The notes under the pieces were generated by a model. It was given only the letters and a program-made list of their open reading frames with translations, was not told the DNA's origin and did no database searches. A DNA stretch of 64,000 bases from Pseudomonadota bacterium. Lineage in GTDB: Bacteria; Myxococcota_A; UBA796; CAJQPC01. Shown piece after piece: positions 19,460 through 26,669 of the stretch. The first letter of the stretch is position 1; every line of letters starts with the position of its first letter. The DNA is taken from assembly GCA_024228935.1 (NCBI GenBank), contig JAAESX010000158.1:1-64000 (forward strand), written 5' to 3'. The position numbers and the translations under genes were made by a program.

Positions 19460-20201
19460 ACCAGGTCCGAACGCGCCGCAGCTCGTCGTGGTCTGTCAGG
19501 TCGGCCGACAGCGGCGTGATCGTGGCGAAGCCTTCGTCGCAGACCGCGCCATCGGACTCCTCCCCTCCGGCGAAGCCCTGGGGCGCGCCCCCGATCCACC
19601 AGTAGGGGCGCCCGCGCGGGTCTGTGCGGTGGTCTGCGAGCACGTCGTACAGCCGCTCGCCCAGCGGGACGACGCGCAGGCCTTCGACGTGAGGCCGGTT
19701 GGGCACGTTCACGTTGAGAAGGCGCCGATGCGGCAGGCCGCGCTCGAGCACCTGCTTGGCGACCAGCGCTCCCACGCGCGCGGCCTCGTCGAAGTGCAAG
19801 GTCTCGACCTCCTGGGTCCAGTCGAAGTGCAGCGAGACGGCGACGGCCGGGATCCCGTGGAGCGCTCCCTCCATCGCGGCGGCGACCGTCCCGCTGTACA
19901 GGACGTCGTTGCCCAGATTGGCGCCGCGGTTGACCCCCGAGACGATGACGTCCGGCCGGTCCTCCAACAGGCCGTGCAGGCCGAGGTACACGCAGTCTGC
20001 CGGTGTCCCGCTGATGGCGTAGCACTGGGGCTTCCGCTCCCGAGCGCGCAGCGGCTTGTGCATTGTGAGCGCGTGTGACCGCGCAGACTGCTCGCGCTCG
20101 GGCGCGCAGACCCAGACGTCGCCGAGCGGCAGCAACGCCTCGTAGAGGGGCCACAGGCCGGGTGCGTGGAAGCCGTCGTCGTTGGCCAGGAGGATGCGCA
20201 T
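19452..20201 (-). CDS. surE: 5'/3'-nucleotidase SurE
   Basis: 249 residues, the usual SurE length. A metal-dependent phosphatase acting on nucleoside monophosphates. The N-terminal LLANDDG carries the two metal-binding Asp residues; SGVNRGANLGNDVLYSGTVAAA holds the catalytic Asn/Gly loop. APEREQSARSHALT is also conserved. ATG at 20201. It is divergent from the HEAT-repeat gene (91-nt gap) and convergent with the ExoD-like gene. Confidence 0.96.
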   Translation of the reverse strand: MRILLANDDGFHAPGLWPLYEALLPLGDVWVCAPEREQSARSHALTMHKPLRARERKPQCYAISGTPADCVYLGLHGLLEDRPDVIVSGVNRGANLGNDVLYSGTVAAAMEGALHGIPAVAVSLHFDWTQEVETLHFDEAARVGALVAKQVLERGLPHRRLLNVNVPNRPHVEGLRVVPLGERLYDVLADHRTDPRGRPYWWIGGAPQGFAGGEESDGAVCDEGFATITPLSADLTDHDELRRVRTWFS

Positions 20202-20230
20202 GGGCCTCGCCCTATCGCGGCGATCACCCC

Positions 20231-20259
20231 TTGGCGTCGCGGGTCGGACCCGGTACACA
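20231..20259 (+). promoter_or_regulatory. Candidate sigma70-type promoter for the HEAT-repeat gene
   Basis: TTGGCG at 20231-20236 and TACACA at 20254-20259, separated by exactly 17 bases. The same -10 hexamer with a 17-base spacer is seen ahead of infC. Transcription would start near 20266 and run into the gene at 20293. Confidence 0.5.
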
Positions 20260-20292
20260 GACCCCACCTCTCTCACCCAGGAGCCGTCGGTG

Positions 20293-20667
20293 ATGCGTCC
20301 GTATATCGCCGACCTCTTCCAGCGGATGAAAGGACCCGACCTGCGCGAGCAGGACGCTGCGTTCGACGCCGTGCTCTTCGAGCGCGAGGCGGCCGTGCCC
20401 GACCTCATCGCCGCCTACCGTCGGTTCTCCGAGGACCGCCTGCTGCGATTCTTCGCGGTCCAGCTGCTCGGCTTCTCCGGGAGCAAGGCGGCCGTCGAGC
20501 CTCTGATCGAGGCCCTGGACGACCCGGATCCGCTGGTTCGCTCCGAGGTGTGTCGGTCCCTCGAGGATCTGAGGGCCAAGCCGGCACGCGCTGCCTTGAC
20601 CGCCCGGCTCACGGATGTCGATGGCGGCGTGCGCGAGGCTGCGCGCGAGGCGCTCGACGCCCTGTAG
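20293..20667 (+). CDS. HEAT-repeat protein
   Basis: 124 residues made of about three HEAT-type helical repeats, for example LLRFFAVQLLGFSGSKAAVEPLIEAL followed by DPDPLVRSEVCRSLEDL and DGGVREAAREALDAL. Such small alpha-solenoids act in protein-protein binding. No signal peptide, so probably cytoplasmic. The start may be ATG 20293 or GTG 20290; AGGAG lies at 20279-20283. The next gene begins in its stop codon (TAGTG). Confidence 0.8.
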   Translation: MRPYIADLFQRMKGPDLREQDAAFDAVLFEREAAVPDLIAAYRRFSEDRLLRFFAVQLLGFSGSKAAVEPLIEALDDPDPLVRSEVCRSLEDLRAKPARAALTARLTDVDGGVREAAREALDAL

Positions 20668-21440
20668 TGCTCGGCCTGTTGCTGGCCTGTGCCCCCACGG
20701 ACACGGAGCGCTTCGTCGAGGCCGGCCTGGCGTTGGACCTCGCCTCAGGACACGCTGCATGCGCTGGCATCGCCGACGAGGAGCTCCGAGGCGAGTGTGC
20801 GGCGCACGTGGTTCGCGAACACGGAGCCACCGACGGGGACCTCGCACGGACCACGTGCGCGCTGGGCAGCGCCTCTTGGGCGGACGAGTGTGTGTTCCTG
20901 CTGGCCGAGGAGCTGCACGACCCGAGCGATCCACAGGCCACCGCGACGCTGTGCCAGGAAGCCGGCCGATACTCCACGAGCTGCCTGATGCACGTCTGGT
21001 CAGGTCACGCTGCCGCCCTGAAGCGGGAACTGGGGCCGAACGAGGCGGCGGATGCTTTCGCCCCTGCCCTGGACTGGGCGGGTCCCCTGGCCAGCGAGGA
21101 CCTGGCCCGCCGCGGCTGGGGCCTCTTCTACCGGACGGAACTGGATGTGAGCGTCCCCCTGGACGTCGGCGCCTGCGCGGGCCTTCCCGATCCCCACCCC
21201 CGGCACTGCCGACAGGGTCTGCACGAGGCGCTCGCCCGGACCATCCACCGCGTCAGCCGAGAGAGCCCGGGAGCTTTCGCCCAGGCCTGCGCGGCCGAGG
21301 AGTCCACGTCGCGAGCCGAAGCCATACAGCGGGCGGCAGGAGTGACGTACGTGCCGTCCCCTGCCCTGGACGCCGTCGCGAAGCGCGCGATCGCCGCGGA
21401 CTGCCGGCTCGAACGGGAGGCCGCCGGATCCGAGGAGTGA
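20667..21440 (+). CDS. Putative lipoprotein with many Cys residues, unknown function
   Basis: 257 residues from GTG 20667, which shares one base with the stop of the HEAT gene. The N-terminus LGLLLACAPTD gives a very short hydrophobic run before a lipobox-like LLAC; no basic n-region is seen, so lipidation is tentative. The rest is helical and contains about ten Cys residues, often in A-C-A or C-x(3)-C-like settings, suggesting disulphides outside the cytoplasm. No family recognised. It is the last gene before the VWA-flagellin on the same strand, separated by 124 nt that hold a hairpin. Confidence 0.65.
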   Translation: MLGLLLACAPTDTERFVEAGLALDLASGHAACAGIADEELRGECAAHVVREHGATDGDLARTTCALGSASWADECVFLLAEELHDPSDPQATATLCQEAGRYSTSCLMHVWSGHAAALKRELGPNEAADAFAPALDWAGPLASEDLARRGWGLFYRTELDVSVPLDVGACAGLPDPHPRHCRQGLHEALARTIHRVSRESPGAFAQACAAEESTSRAEAIQRAAGVTYVPSPALDAVAKRAIAADCRLEREAAGSEE

Positions 21441-21483
21441 GGCGTACAGGCTCGACCGAGGAGATCCCCTCCGAGGAGGCCTG

Positions 21484-21508
21484 GCCCGACCGGTGACTGC
21501 GGTCGGGC
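21484..21508 (+). terminator. Hairpin upstream of the flagellin gene
   Basis: A 9-bp perfect stem (21484-21492 with 21500-21508) and a 7-base loop. It lies 44 nt after the stop of the upstream lipoprotein gene and 57 nt before the flagellin start. It may end the upstream transcript or fold in the flagellin leader. No U-run follows. Confidence 0.45.
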
Positions 21509-21564
21509 ATCCCTCTCTCGCGAGGAGGCCCGCATGGACACGAGCTGAGAATGGAGGACGCCAC

Positions 21565-22989
21565 GTGATCACGGCTGGCCTCTCCAGCTTCGATCCGACC
21601 CTGCAGCGGAGTCTCCGGCAGACTCTGCGACGCACCCGTGTGTCGCTGACCCAGCTCTCGAGCGGTCGCCGCATCAACAAGGCGGCCGACGACGCGGCGG
21701 GCTCGGCCATCGCCGACTCGATCGACAGCAACGCACGCAGCCGGCGGGTCGCGATCCGCAACATCGGCGACGGTCTCTCGGCGCTGGACGTCACGGACTC
21801 GGGGCTGTCGCAGATCGCCGAGCGCCTGAAGCGGGCCCGCTCTCTCGCCATCCAGGCGTCGTCGGAGACGCTCGACGACCGCGGGCGTCAGATGGTCCAG
21901 ACCGAGCTCGACGAGACCCTGGATGGCGTCGACAACGTGGCGTACAGCACCATGTGGGGGGACACGCCGCTGCTCTCGATGCCCCAGGTGGATGTCGGCC
22001 TCATCGTGGACGTCTCGGGATCGATGGGTGGCGAGATCGCCGAGGTGAAGTCGGCCATCTCGAGCTTCGTCGACGCCTTCACCACGATGGAGCTGGATGT
22101 GGGCCTGGGCCTGGCGGAGATGGGGCCCGACGCCATCGACGGTGTGAAACGGACCGCGGACATCGCCGACGTGGACTTCGACGAGGCGCTCGACGACCTG
22201 GGCGTCTGGGGCGTCGTCGGCATGGACCCCTACAGCGCCCTCCTGAACACCTCGGGCGCCGACGACGCCACCGGCGAGAACGACCCGGACCGGTTCGGCT
22301 GGAGGGCCGGCGCGCAGCGCAAGGTGCTGATCCTGATCACCGACACCGGCCGGGAGTCCAAGCTCGTGTCCACCTCGGACAGCGCCGTGGGTGCGGCGCT
22401 CGCGGCGCGGGGCATCGAGGTCCACACCATCAACCCACCGTCGAAGGATGGGGCGTTCTCGACCATCGCGTCGGACACCGGCGGGACGGTCCAGGACATC
22501 GGCAGCTCGTCGGGCAGCGGCATCCCGACAGCGCTCGACAACATCGCCGCGTCGTTCGCCGATCTGGCGGGCATCGAGCAGCTCGAGGTCCAGGCCGACA
22601 TCGGGTCGGGCGCCTCGAGCCGCATCGCGATCGGCGCGCCGGTGGACGCCACGGTCCGCGGTCTCGGCCTCTCCGACGTGGACCTCTCGACCATCACAGG
22701 AGCGCGCGACTCGATCGAGGTGCTCGACACCGCCCTGGACACGATCAACCGGGCGCGCGCACAAGTCGGCGGCAGCACCCGACGCCTGGAGCACGCCCTG
22801 AACTACGAGGAGAACACCCTGGTCAACGAGCAGGCCTCGCTGTCGCGGGTTCGCGACGTCGACATGGCGCGCGTCACGGCAGAGCTCGCGAAGGACCAGA
22901 TCCTCCAGCAGGCGGCGATGGCGGTCGGTGCCCAGATGCGAGCGGGCCACAAGCAGACGCTGTCGTCGCTGCTGGCGTCGATCGGCTAG
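21565..22989 (+). CDS. Flagellin with a central von Willebrand factor A domain
   Basis: 474 residues, no Cys. Residues 1-135 are a flagellin N-terminal D0/D1 region (SLTQLSSGRRINKAADDAAG near 27-46, then repeated I/L/V heptads). Residues 380-474 are the C-terminal D1/D0 region (SLSRVRDVDMARVT, then AKDQILQQAAMAVGAQM), ending in a hydrophobic helix. Between them, where flagellins carry variable surface domains, residues 142-340 form a VWA domain: strand VGLIVDVSGSM with MIDAS residues Asp149, Ser151 and Ser153, a second metal-site candidate Asp260 in VLILITD, and IEVHTIN as the next strand. The conserved MIDAS Thr is not obvious. It should polymerise into a filament displaying a metal-dependent binding module. 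GTG 21565 has GGAGG seven bases upstream. No other flagellar gene is in the window. Confidence 0.92.
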   Translation: MITAGLSSFDPTLQRSLRQTLRRTRVSLTQLSSGRRINKAADDAAGSAIADSIDSNARSRRVAIRNIGDGLSALDVTDSGLSQIAERLKRARSLAIQASSETLDDRGRQMVQTELDETLDGVDNVAYSTMWGDTPLLSMPQVDVGLIVDVSGSMGGEIAEVKSAISSFVDAFTTMELDVGLGLAEMGPDAIDGVKRTADIADVDFDEALDDLGVWGVVGMDPYSALLNTSGADDATGENDPDRFGWRAGAQRKVLILITDTGRESKLVSTSDSAVGAALAARGIEVHTINPPSKDGAFSTIASDTGGTVQDIGSSSGSGIPTALDNIAASFADLAGIEQLEVQADIGSGASSRIAIGAPVDATVRGLGLSDVDLSTITGARDSIEVLDTALDTINRARAQVGGSTRRLEHALNYEENTLVNEQASLSRVRDVDMARVTAELAKDQILQQAAMAVGAQMRAGHKQTLSSLLASIG

Positions 22990-23025
22990 GCCACGGCGTG
23001 GCAGAGATAGCCCCCAGATATGAGA

Positions 23026-23051
23026 AAGCCCCTCCGTTGCCGGAGGGGCTT
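23026..23051 (-). terminator. Intrinsic terminator after tRNA-Pro
   Basis: An 11-bp perfect stem (23026-23036 with 23041-23051) and a four-base loop. It begins three bases after the CCA end of the minus-strand tRNA and also lies 36 nt past the flagellin stop, so it can end both convergent transcripts. U residues are in the last stem bases and just after on the tRNA strand. Confidence 0.8.
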
Positions 23052-23053
23052 CA

Positions 23054-23130
23054 TGGTCGGGGCGACTGGATTCGAACCAGCGACCACTTGACCCCCAGTC
23101 AAGTGCGCTACCAGACTGCGCTACGCCCCG
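23054..23130 (-). tRNA. tRNA-Pro (anticodon GGG)
   Basis: On the minus strand a full cloverleaf is visible: acceptor stem CGGGGCG paired with CGCCCCG, D-arm with GGTAGCGC, anticodon stem CTTGA/TCAAG with loop CTGGGGG giving anticodon GGG, T-arm with GGTTCGAATCC, discriminator A and an encoded CCA at 23054-23056. It decodes CCC and CCU. It is flanked by its own promoter and terminator. Confidence 0.95.
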
Positions 23131-23145
23131 AAATCGAGCCACCGC

Positions 23146-23174
23146 GAGGTATCCACCCCGAGCGAAAGCGTCAA
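23146..23174 (-). promoter_or_regulatory. tRNA-Pro promoter
   Basis: On the minus strand, TTGACG (23169-23174) and TACCTC (23146-23151) are 17 bases apart, about 15 bases before the mature tRNA 5' end. The tRNA-Val promoter has the same TTGACG box followed by CT and the same spacing. Confidence 0.6.
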
Positions 23175-23202
23175 CGGATCCGGGCTCCGCGGACGCGCGC
23201 GA

Positions 23203-23595
23203 TCAGAGAGGCTCGAGCCCTCGGACCGACTCGCGGAGGTGGCTCAGGTTCGCGCGAAGACCCGTGATGCGGTCCGCGGCCTCGCGCAGCTTGTCCGTGT
23301 CGACCTGGGCTCCATTCTTCGTCGAGGGGGCCCCACCGCCCGACAGCGCCTTGCGCGCCCCCGCGATGGTGAACCCCTCGGTGTGGAGGAGCTTCTTGAT
23401 CTTGAGGAAGCGCGCGATGTCCTTCTTCCGGTACAGCCGCTGCCCCGAGCTGCTGCGGTGCGGGCGCATCCGGAACTCGCCCTCCCAGTACCGAAGCACG
23501 TGGGGCTCCACGCCGACGAGATCGCCGACCTCGCCGATACGGAAATAGAGCTTGTCCGGGACCTGCTCTGGAAGCTCCGTGCCGACGTCGCTCAC
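23203..23595 (-). CDS. MerR-family transcriptional regulator
   Basis: 130 residues. The N-terminal winged helix reads FRIGEVGDLVGVEPHVLRYWE, then GQRLYRKKDIARFLKIKKLL, both classic MerR-type. A short coiled-coil C-terminus follows, with no Cys/His effector site. It belongs to the small subgroup placed directly after ihfA in many delta-proteobacteria, whose target is not established. GTG start overlaps the ihfA stop by four bases. Confidence 0.9.
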   Translation of the reverse strand: MSDVGTELPEQVPDKLYFRIGEVGDLVGVEPHVLRYWEGEFRMRPHRSSSGQRLYRKKDIARFLKIKKLLHTEGFTIAGARKALSGGGAPSTKNGAQVDTDKLREAADRITGLRANLSHLRESVRGLEPL

Positions 23596-23879
23596 GCCTC
23601 GGCGCCCTCGTTCAGGGCAGCCTTGAGCACCTGGCTCGGCTTGAACGTCAGCACGCGGCGCGCGGAGATCACGATGGTCTCGTTGGTCTGCGGGTTCCGG
23701 CCCTTGCGAGCCGCTTTGTCGCGCACGACGAAGTTCCCGAAGCCGCTGATCTTGATCTTGGAGCCCGACTCGAGAGCCAGCTTCATCTCCTCGAATACGG
23801 CCTCGACGATCTCCGAGGCCTCCTTCTTGGAGAACCCGACGTTCTCGTAGATCCGCTCGACGAGATCCGCCTTGGTCAT
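23592..23879 (-). CDS. ihfA: Integration host factor subunit alpha (HU/IHF family)
   Basis: 95 residues, typical IHF-alpha/HU length. MTKADLVERIYENVGFSKKE opens the dimerisation helices; the beta-arm has GFGNFVVRDKAARKGRNPQT, including the Pro that intercalates in DNA. It binds and bends DNA to shape nucleoid structure and promoters. The gene order (translation genes, then ihfA, then a MerR-type regulator) supports IHF-alpha over HU. ATG at 23879 begins the conserved region; an upstream extension is not supported. Confidence 0.93.
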   Translation of the reverse strand: MTKADLVERIYENVGFSKKEASEIVEAVFEEMKLALESGSKIKISGFGNFVVRDKAARKGRNPQTNETIVISARRVLTFKPSQVLKAALNEGAEA

Positions 23880-23964
23880 GGTGCGGTTGGCCGCAGGGGT
23901 AACAGGCACGTTCGCTGTCTCCAGGAGGGTTTGGGCGGCACCAATCCTATCGGAAATCGGCCGC

Positions 23965-24468
23965 TTACGCCCCGGTGTCCTCGGAAACGACCGGCTCGTC
24001 GTCATCACCGGTGACATCGAGGAGCTGGATTCCCAGCGTATCGGTGCGCACTTCGTCGGCGCCTCCGAAGGACTCGATCTCCATGACCCAGATCCCTTCG
24101 TCGAAGGCGTCCTGGGTCAGGTCGAACTCGCGGTCGTCCCGCTTGTCCGCTGAAGCCACGATCCGGACCAGGTCGACCTGGTCCTCGTAGGCGTCATCCA
24201 CCACCACGCTGACGGTGTGAATGGTCCCGACGGGGCCGCCGCCGGGTGAGACGCTCGCGACACCGACGACGACCGCGCCGGTGTTCGAGGTCAGGTCGGC
24301 CTGGACGGCCTCGAGCTCATCGGCGACGCCCACCTCGACGGTGAGCGCATCCGAGGCGTCGTTGACCTGCTCGTAGGCCACCTCGGCCTCCGTGCAGGTC
24401 GAAGCGACGAGCGGCAGGGCCAGCAGCGCCAGGCCCATGCTGCGGCGCGCGTCGCGGAGACGGCTCAC
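23965..24468 (-). CDS. Exported protein or lipoprotein between rplT and ihfA
   Basis: 167 residues from GTG 24468 (overlapping the rplT stop by four bases), or 157 from ATG 24438. The N-terminus has an Arg-rich start, RLRDARRSMG, and a hydrophobic core LALLALPLVAS followed by TC; the Cys could be lipidated, though Thr at -1 is unusual. The mature part is acidic and beta-rich, with repeated Val/Asp strands (GTIHTVSVVVDDAYEDQVDLV), and ends in a DDDEP-rich tail plus EDTGA. No family recognised. It takes the place where pheS and pheT normally lie between rplT and ihfA. Confidence 0.75.
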   Translation of the reverse strand: MSRLRDARRSMGLALLALPLVASTCTEAEVAYEQVNDASDALTVEVGVADELEAVQADLTSNTGAVVVGVASVSPGGGPVGTIHTVSVVVDDAYEDQVDLVRIVASADKRDDREFDLTQDAFDEGIWVMEIESFGGADEVRTDTLGIQLLDVTGDDDEPVVSEDTGA

Positions 24469-24818
24469 GCGAGCGCGGCCTTCGCCTTCTCGACCACCGC
24501 GCCGAACGCCGCGGCGTCGTGCAGGGCCAGGTTCGCCAGGGTCTTGCGGTCGAGCTCGATGCCCGCCAGCTTGAGTCCGTGGATGAAGCGGCTGTACTTC
24601 ACCTCGTGGGCCGTCAGAGCCGCATTGATGCGGGTGATCCACAGGGCGCGGTACTGGCGCTTCTTTTCCTTCCGTCCGCGGAACGCGTACGCGTCCGCCT
24701 TCATCACGGCCTCGGTGGCCTGACGGAAGTTGGAGCGTCCGCCGAAGAAGCCCTTGGCACGCTTGTGCAGCTTCTTGACGCGGGTCTTGCGAGTGGCAGC
24801 GTTCTTTACGCGAGCCAT
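24465..24818 (-). CDS. rplT: 50S ribosomal protein L20
   Basis: 117 residues, full length. The N-terminal basic tail MARVKNAATRKTRVKKLHKRAKG binds 23S rRNA early in 50S assembly, and FIHGLKLAGIELDRKTLANLA closes the globular domain. ATG 24818 has a purine-rich AAAAGAGG run upstream. It is third in the infC-rpmI-rplT operon; L20 often represses this operon by binding its mRNA. Confidence 0.98.
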   Translation of the reverse strand: MARVKNAATRKTRVKKLHKRAKGFFGGRSNFRQATEAVMKADAYAFRGRKEKKRQYRALWITRINAALTAHEVKYSRFIHGLKLAGIELDRKTLANLALHDAAAFGAVVEKAKAALA

Positions 24819-24930
24819 GAGTCACCTCTTTTGGAGTACCGCTTCCCAGCGCAAGGTCGACGTGACCTCGGCGCGGTGACGGTGGAGTGTGTGTCGCCCT
24901 CACGAAGGGCGTCGAACGAGCGGCGTGAGC

Positions 24931-25128
24931 CTACTTGTACGGAATCAGCAGGTTGATCCGAGCGGTCTCACAGTCCCGGACGTAGCCGGCCTTGCGAGCG
25001 TTCCGCTTGAACTTGGTGCTCTTCTTCGTGAGGATGTGGCGCATCTTGCTGCGCTTGAACTTGATCTTGCCGGAGCCGGTCTTGCTGAAGCGCTTTGCAG
25101 CGCCCCGCTTCGTCTTCATCTTGGGCAT
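24931..25128 (-). CDS. rpmI: 50S ribosomal protein L35
   Basis: 65 residues. MPKMKTKRGAAKRF and the LTKKS...R-rich pattern are diagnostic of L35, a small basic component of the large subunit. The end, RINLLIPYK, is complete. It lies between infC (47-nt gap) and rplT (112-nt gap) on the minus strand. Confidence 0.97.
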   Translation of the reverse strand: MPKMKTKRGAAKRFSKTGSGKIKFKRSKMRHILTKKSTKFKRNARKAGYVRDCETARINLLIPYK

Positions 25129-25175
25129 CAGGACTCGCTTGAATCGAAAAGGCTGAATCGGGAAGGGCGGCGCCC

Positions 25176-25706
25176 TTAACCCTTCTTCTTGCCAGGGGCG
25201 AGGATCATCACCATGAGGCGGCCGTCCATGCGGGGCTGCTGCTCGATGATGGCTACGTCTTCGATCGCCTTGTGGAGACGGCGGCACTGATCGGCGCCGA
25301 TGTCACGGTGGGCCATCTCGCGTCCGCGGAAGCGGCAGCTGACCTTGACCTTGTCACCAGCCTCGATGAAGCGGCGAGCGTGCTTGACCTTGACGGCGAA
25401 GTCGTGCTCGTCCGTCTTGGGACGGACCTTCACTTCCTTGAGGTTGACGATCACCTGGTTCTTCCGGGCGACGGCTTCCTTCTTCTTCTTGTCGTACTTG
25501 AGCCGACCGTAGTCGACGATGCGACAGACAGGAGGACGACCGTTGGGGGCCACCTCCACGAGGTCCAGGCCGCGCTCCTTCGCCAGATCGATGGCGTCAC
25601 GCGTCATGAACTCACCGAGCTTCTCGCCCAGTTCGTCGATCACCAGGACCCGTGGGACGCGGATGCGCTCGTTGACCCGGGGTTCGTTGCGGCGGGGGGG
25701 CTCCAT
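25176..25706 (-). CDS. infC: Translation initiation factor IF-3
   Basis: About 176 residues. The N-terminal domain begins NEPRVNERIRVPRVLVID, followed by the basic linker YGRLKYDKKKKEA and the C-terminal domain with VKVSCRFRGREMAHRDIG. IF-3 prevents premature 50S joining and proofreads the start codon. The start is uncertain: ATG 25706 is well placed for the product but lies about 15 bases from the strong GAGGAGAGGAGGA purine run, so a non-AUG start nearer that run (common for infC) is possible. A promoter lies about 110 nt upstream, leaving a leader of about 100 nt that could hold an L20-type control element. Confidence 0.96.
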   Translation of the reverse strand: MEPPRRNEPRVNERIRVPRVLVIDELGEKLGEFMTRDAIDLAKERGLDLVEVAPNGRPPVCRIVDYGRLKYDKKKKEAVARKNQVIVNLKEVKVRPKTDEHDFAVKVKHARRFIEAGDKVKVSCRFRGREMAHRDIGADQCRRLHKAIEDVAIIEQQPRMDGRLMVMILAPGKKKG

Positions 25707-25813
25707 GGAGCGACGGCCGCGTCCTCCTCTCCTCAAATGTCTCTCCAGGCAGAAGAAAATGTTCGGCACCACCAAGGCGCCAGCGGGCGGTCAGGGAGAC
25801 GCGCCACACGAGG

Positions 25814-25842
25814 TGTGTACTCCCGGCCCCAGGCCGTGTCAA
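25814..25842 (-). promoter_or_regulatory. Promoter of the infC-rpmI-rplT operon
   Basis: On the minus strand a perfect TTGACA (25837-25842) is followed 17 bases later by TACACA (25814-25819). The start point would be near 25807, giving an infC leader of about 100 nt. Confidence 0.65.
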
Positions 25843-25891
25843 TGCCTCACTCAAGTCAGTTCTGACGCCGTGCGAGAAGGCCCAAACGAGA

Positions 25892-25919
25892 AAGAGCCGG
25901 GCCCGAGGGCCCGGCTCTT
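25892..25919 (-). terminator. Intrinsic terminator after tRNA-Val
   Basis: A 12-13 bp G+C-rich stem (25892-25904 with 25907-25919) and a tiny loop. It lies six bases past the CCA end of tRNA-Val, followed on the minus strand by TTTCTCGTTT. It separates the tRNA from the infC promoter. Confidence 0.85.
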
Positions 25920-25925
25920 CGTTGA

Positions 25926-26000
25926 TGGTTGGCCCGCTCGGATTTGAACCGAGGACCCTCGCCGTGTCAGGACGATGCTCTCCCACTGAGCTACGAGCCA
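25926..26000 (-). tRNA. tRNA-Val (anticodon GAC)
   Basis: Minus-strand cloverleaf: acceptor TGGCTCG paired with CGGGCCA (one G-U pair), D-arm AGCTCAGTGGGAGAGC, anticodon stem TCGTC/GGCGA with loop CTGACAC giving anticodon GAC, T-arm GGTTCAAATCC, discriminator A and encoded CCA (25926-25928). It decodes GUC and GUU. It has its own promoter overlapping the end of lipB. Confidence 0.95.
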
Positions 26001-26011
26001 TCGACCACCGG

Positions 26012-26040
26012 CTTCTATGCGCCCGGATCGAGAGCGTCAA
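26012..26040 (-). promoter_or_regulatory. tRNA-Val promoter overlapping the lipB stop
   Basis: TTGACG at 26035-26040 (minus strand) and TAGAAG at 26012-26017 are 17 bases apart, about 12 bases before the tRNA 5' end. The -35 box covers the lipB stop codon (26037-26039). Box and spacing match the tRNA-Pro promoter. Confidence 0.55.
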
Positions 26041-26669
26041 GACCGGACGCGGGCCAGAGCGTCGAGGACGTCGGAACCGACGCTCTCATGCGCATCGAAG
26101 GGAGTCGGCGCCTCGCCCACCACACGATCCAGACTGGCCGGCCGAGCGTCCTCGATCCCGCAGGGGACGAGCCCGGCGTACACGGACTCGGCCACGGACA
26201 GGTTCAGGGCGAACCCATGCAGGGTCACCCCTCGCCGAAAGTGCAGTCCGATCGCGGCGATCTTTCCATCTGGCACCCAGACGCCCGGCCGTCCACAGTC
26301 GCGCTGGGCAAGGACACCCGATCGCGCGAGCCAGTCGATCAGCCCCTGTTCGATCGCCGCGACCGTGTGCCGGACCCCCAGCCGTCGCTCCCCCACGTCG
26401 CAGATGAGGTAGCCGACGAGCTGCCCGGGCCCGTGCCAGGTCGCGAGACCGCCCCGCTCGGTCGGGATCACGTCCACATCCCGAGCCGCCAGCCGCGCCA
26501 GGTCGAGCCCTTCGGGGGCGCGCCTGCCGGTCGTCACCACCTCGGCGTGCTCCAGGAGCGCCAGGACCTCGCCACCTCGTCCAGCCAGGACCTCGTCGCG
26601 ACGTGCTCGTTGTCGCTCCAAGGCCTCGACGTACGCGACCCCACTCCCCCACCACTCGATCGGGATCAC
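26037..26669 (-). CDS. lipB: Lipoyl(octanoyl) transferase
   Basis: 210 residues. It transfers octanoyl from acyl carrier protein to lipoyl-dependent enzymes, the first step of lipoate synthesis. The signature ERGGLATWHGPGQLVGY lies at 71-87, the catalytic Lys136 in DGKIAAIG and the catalytic Cys170 in VPCGIED. GTG at 26669 overlaps the stop of the permease gene by four bases. It is the last gene of a chain starting with dnaE. lipA is not in the window. Confidence 0.96.
   Translation of the reverse strand: MIPIEWWGSGVAYVEALERQRARRDEVLAGRGGEVLALLEHAEVVTTGRRAPEGLDLARLAARDVDVIPTERGGLATWHGPGQLVGYLICDVGERRLGVRHTVAAIEQGLIDWLARSGVLAQRDCGRPGVWVPDGKIAAIGLHFRRGVTLHGFALNLSVAESVYAGLVPCGIEDARPASLDRVVGEAPTPFDAHESVGSDVLDALARVRS

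Noticed and set aside
21483..21501. A sigma54 promoter before the flagellin gene (TGGCCCG ... CTGC)
   Set aside because: The GG to GC distance is about 16 bases instead of 12, and the match falls inside the hairpin stem.
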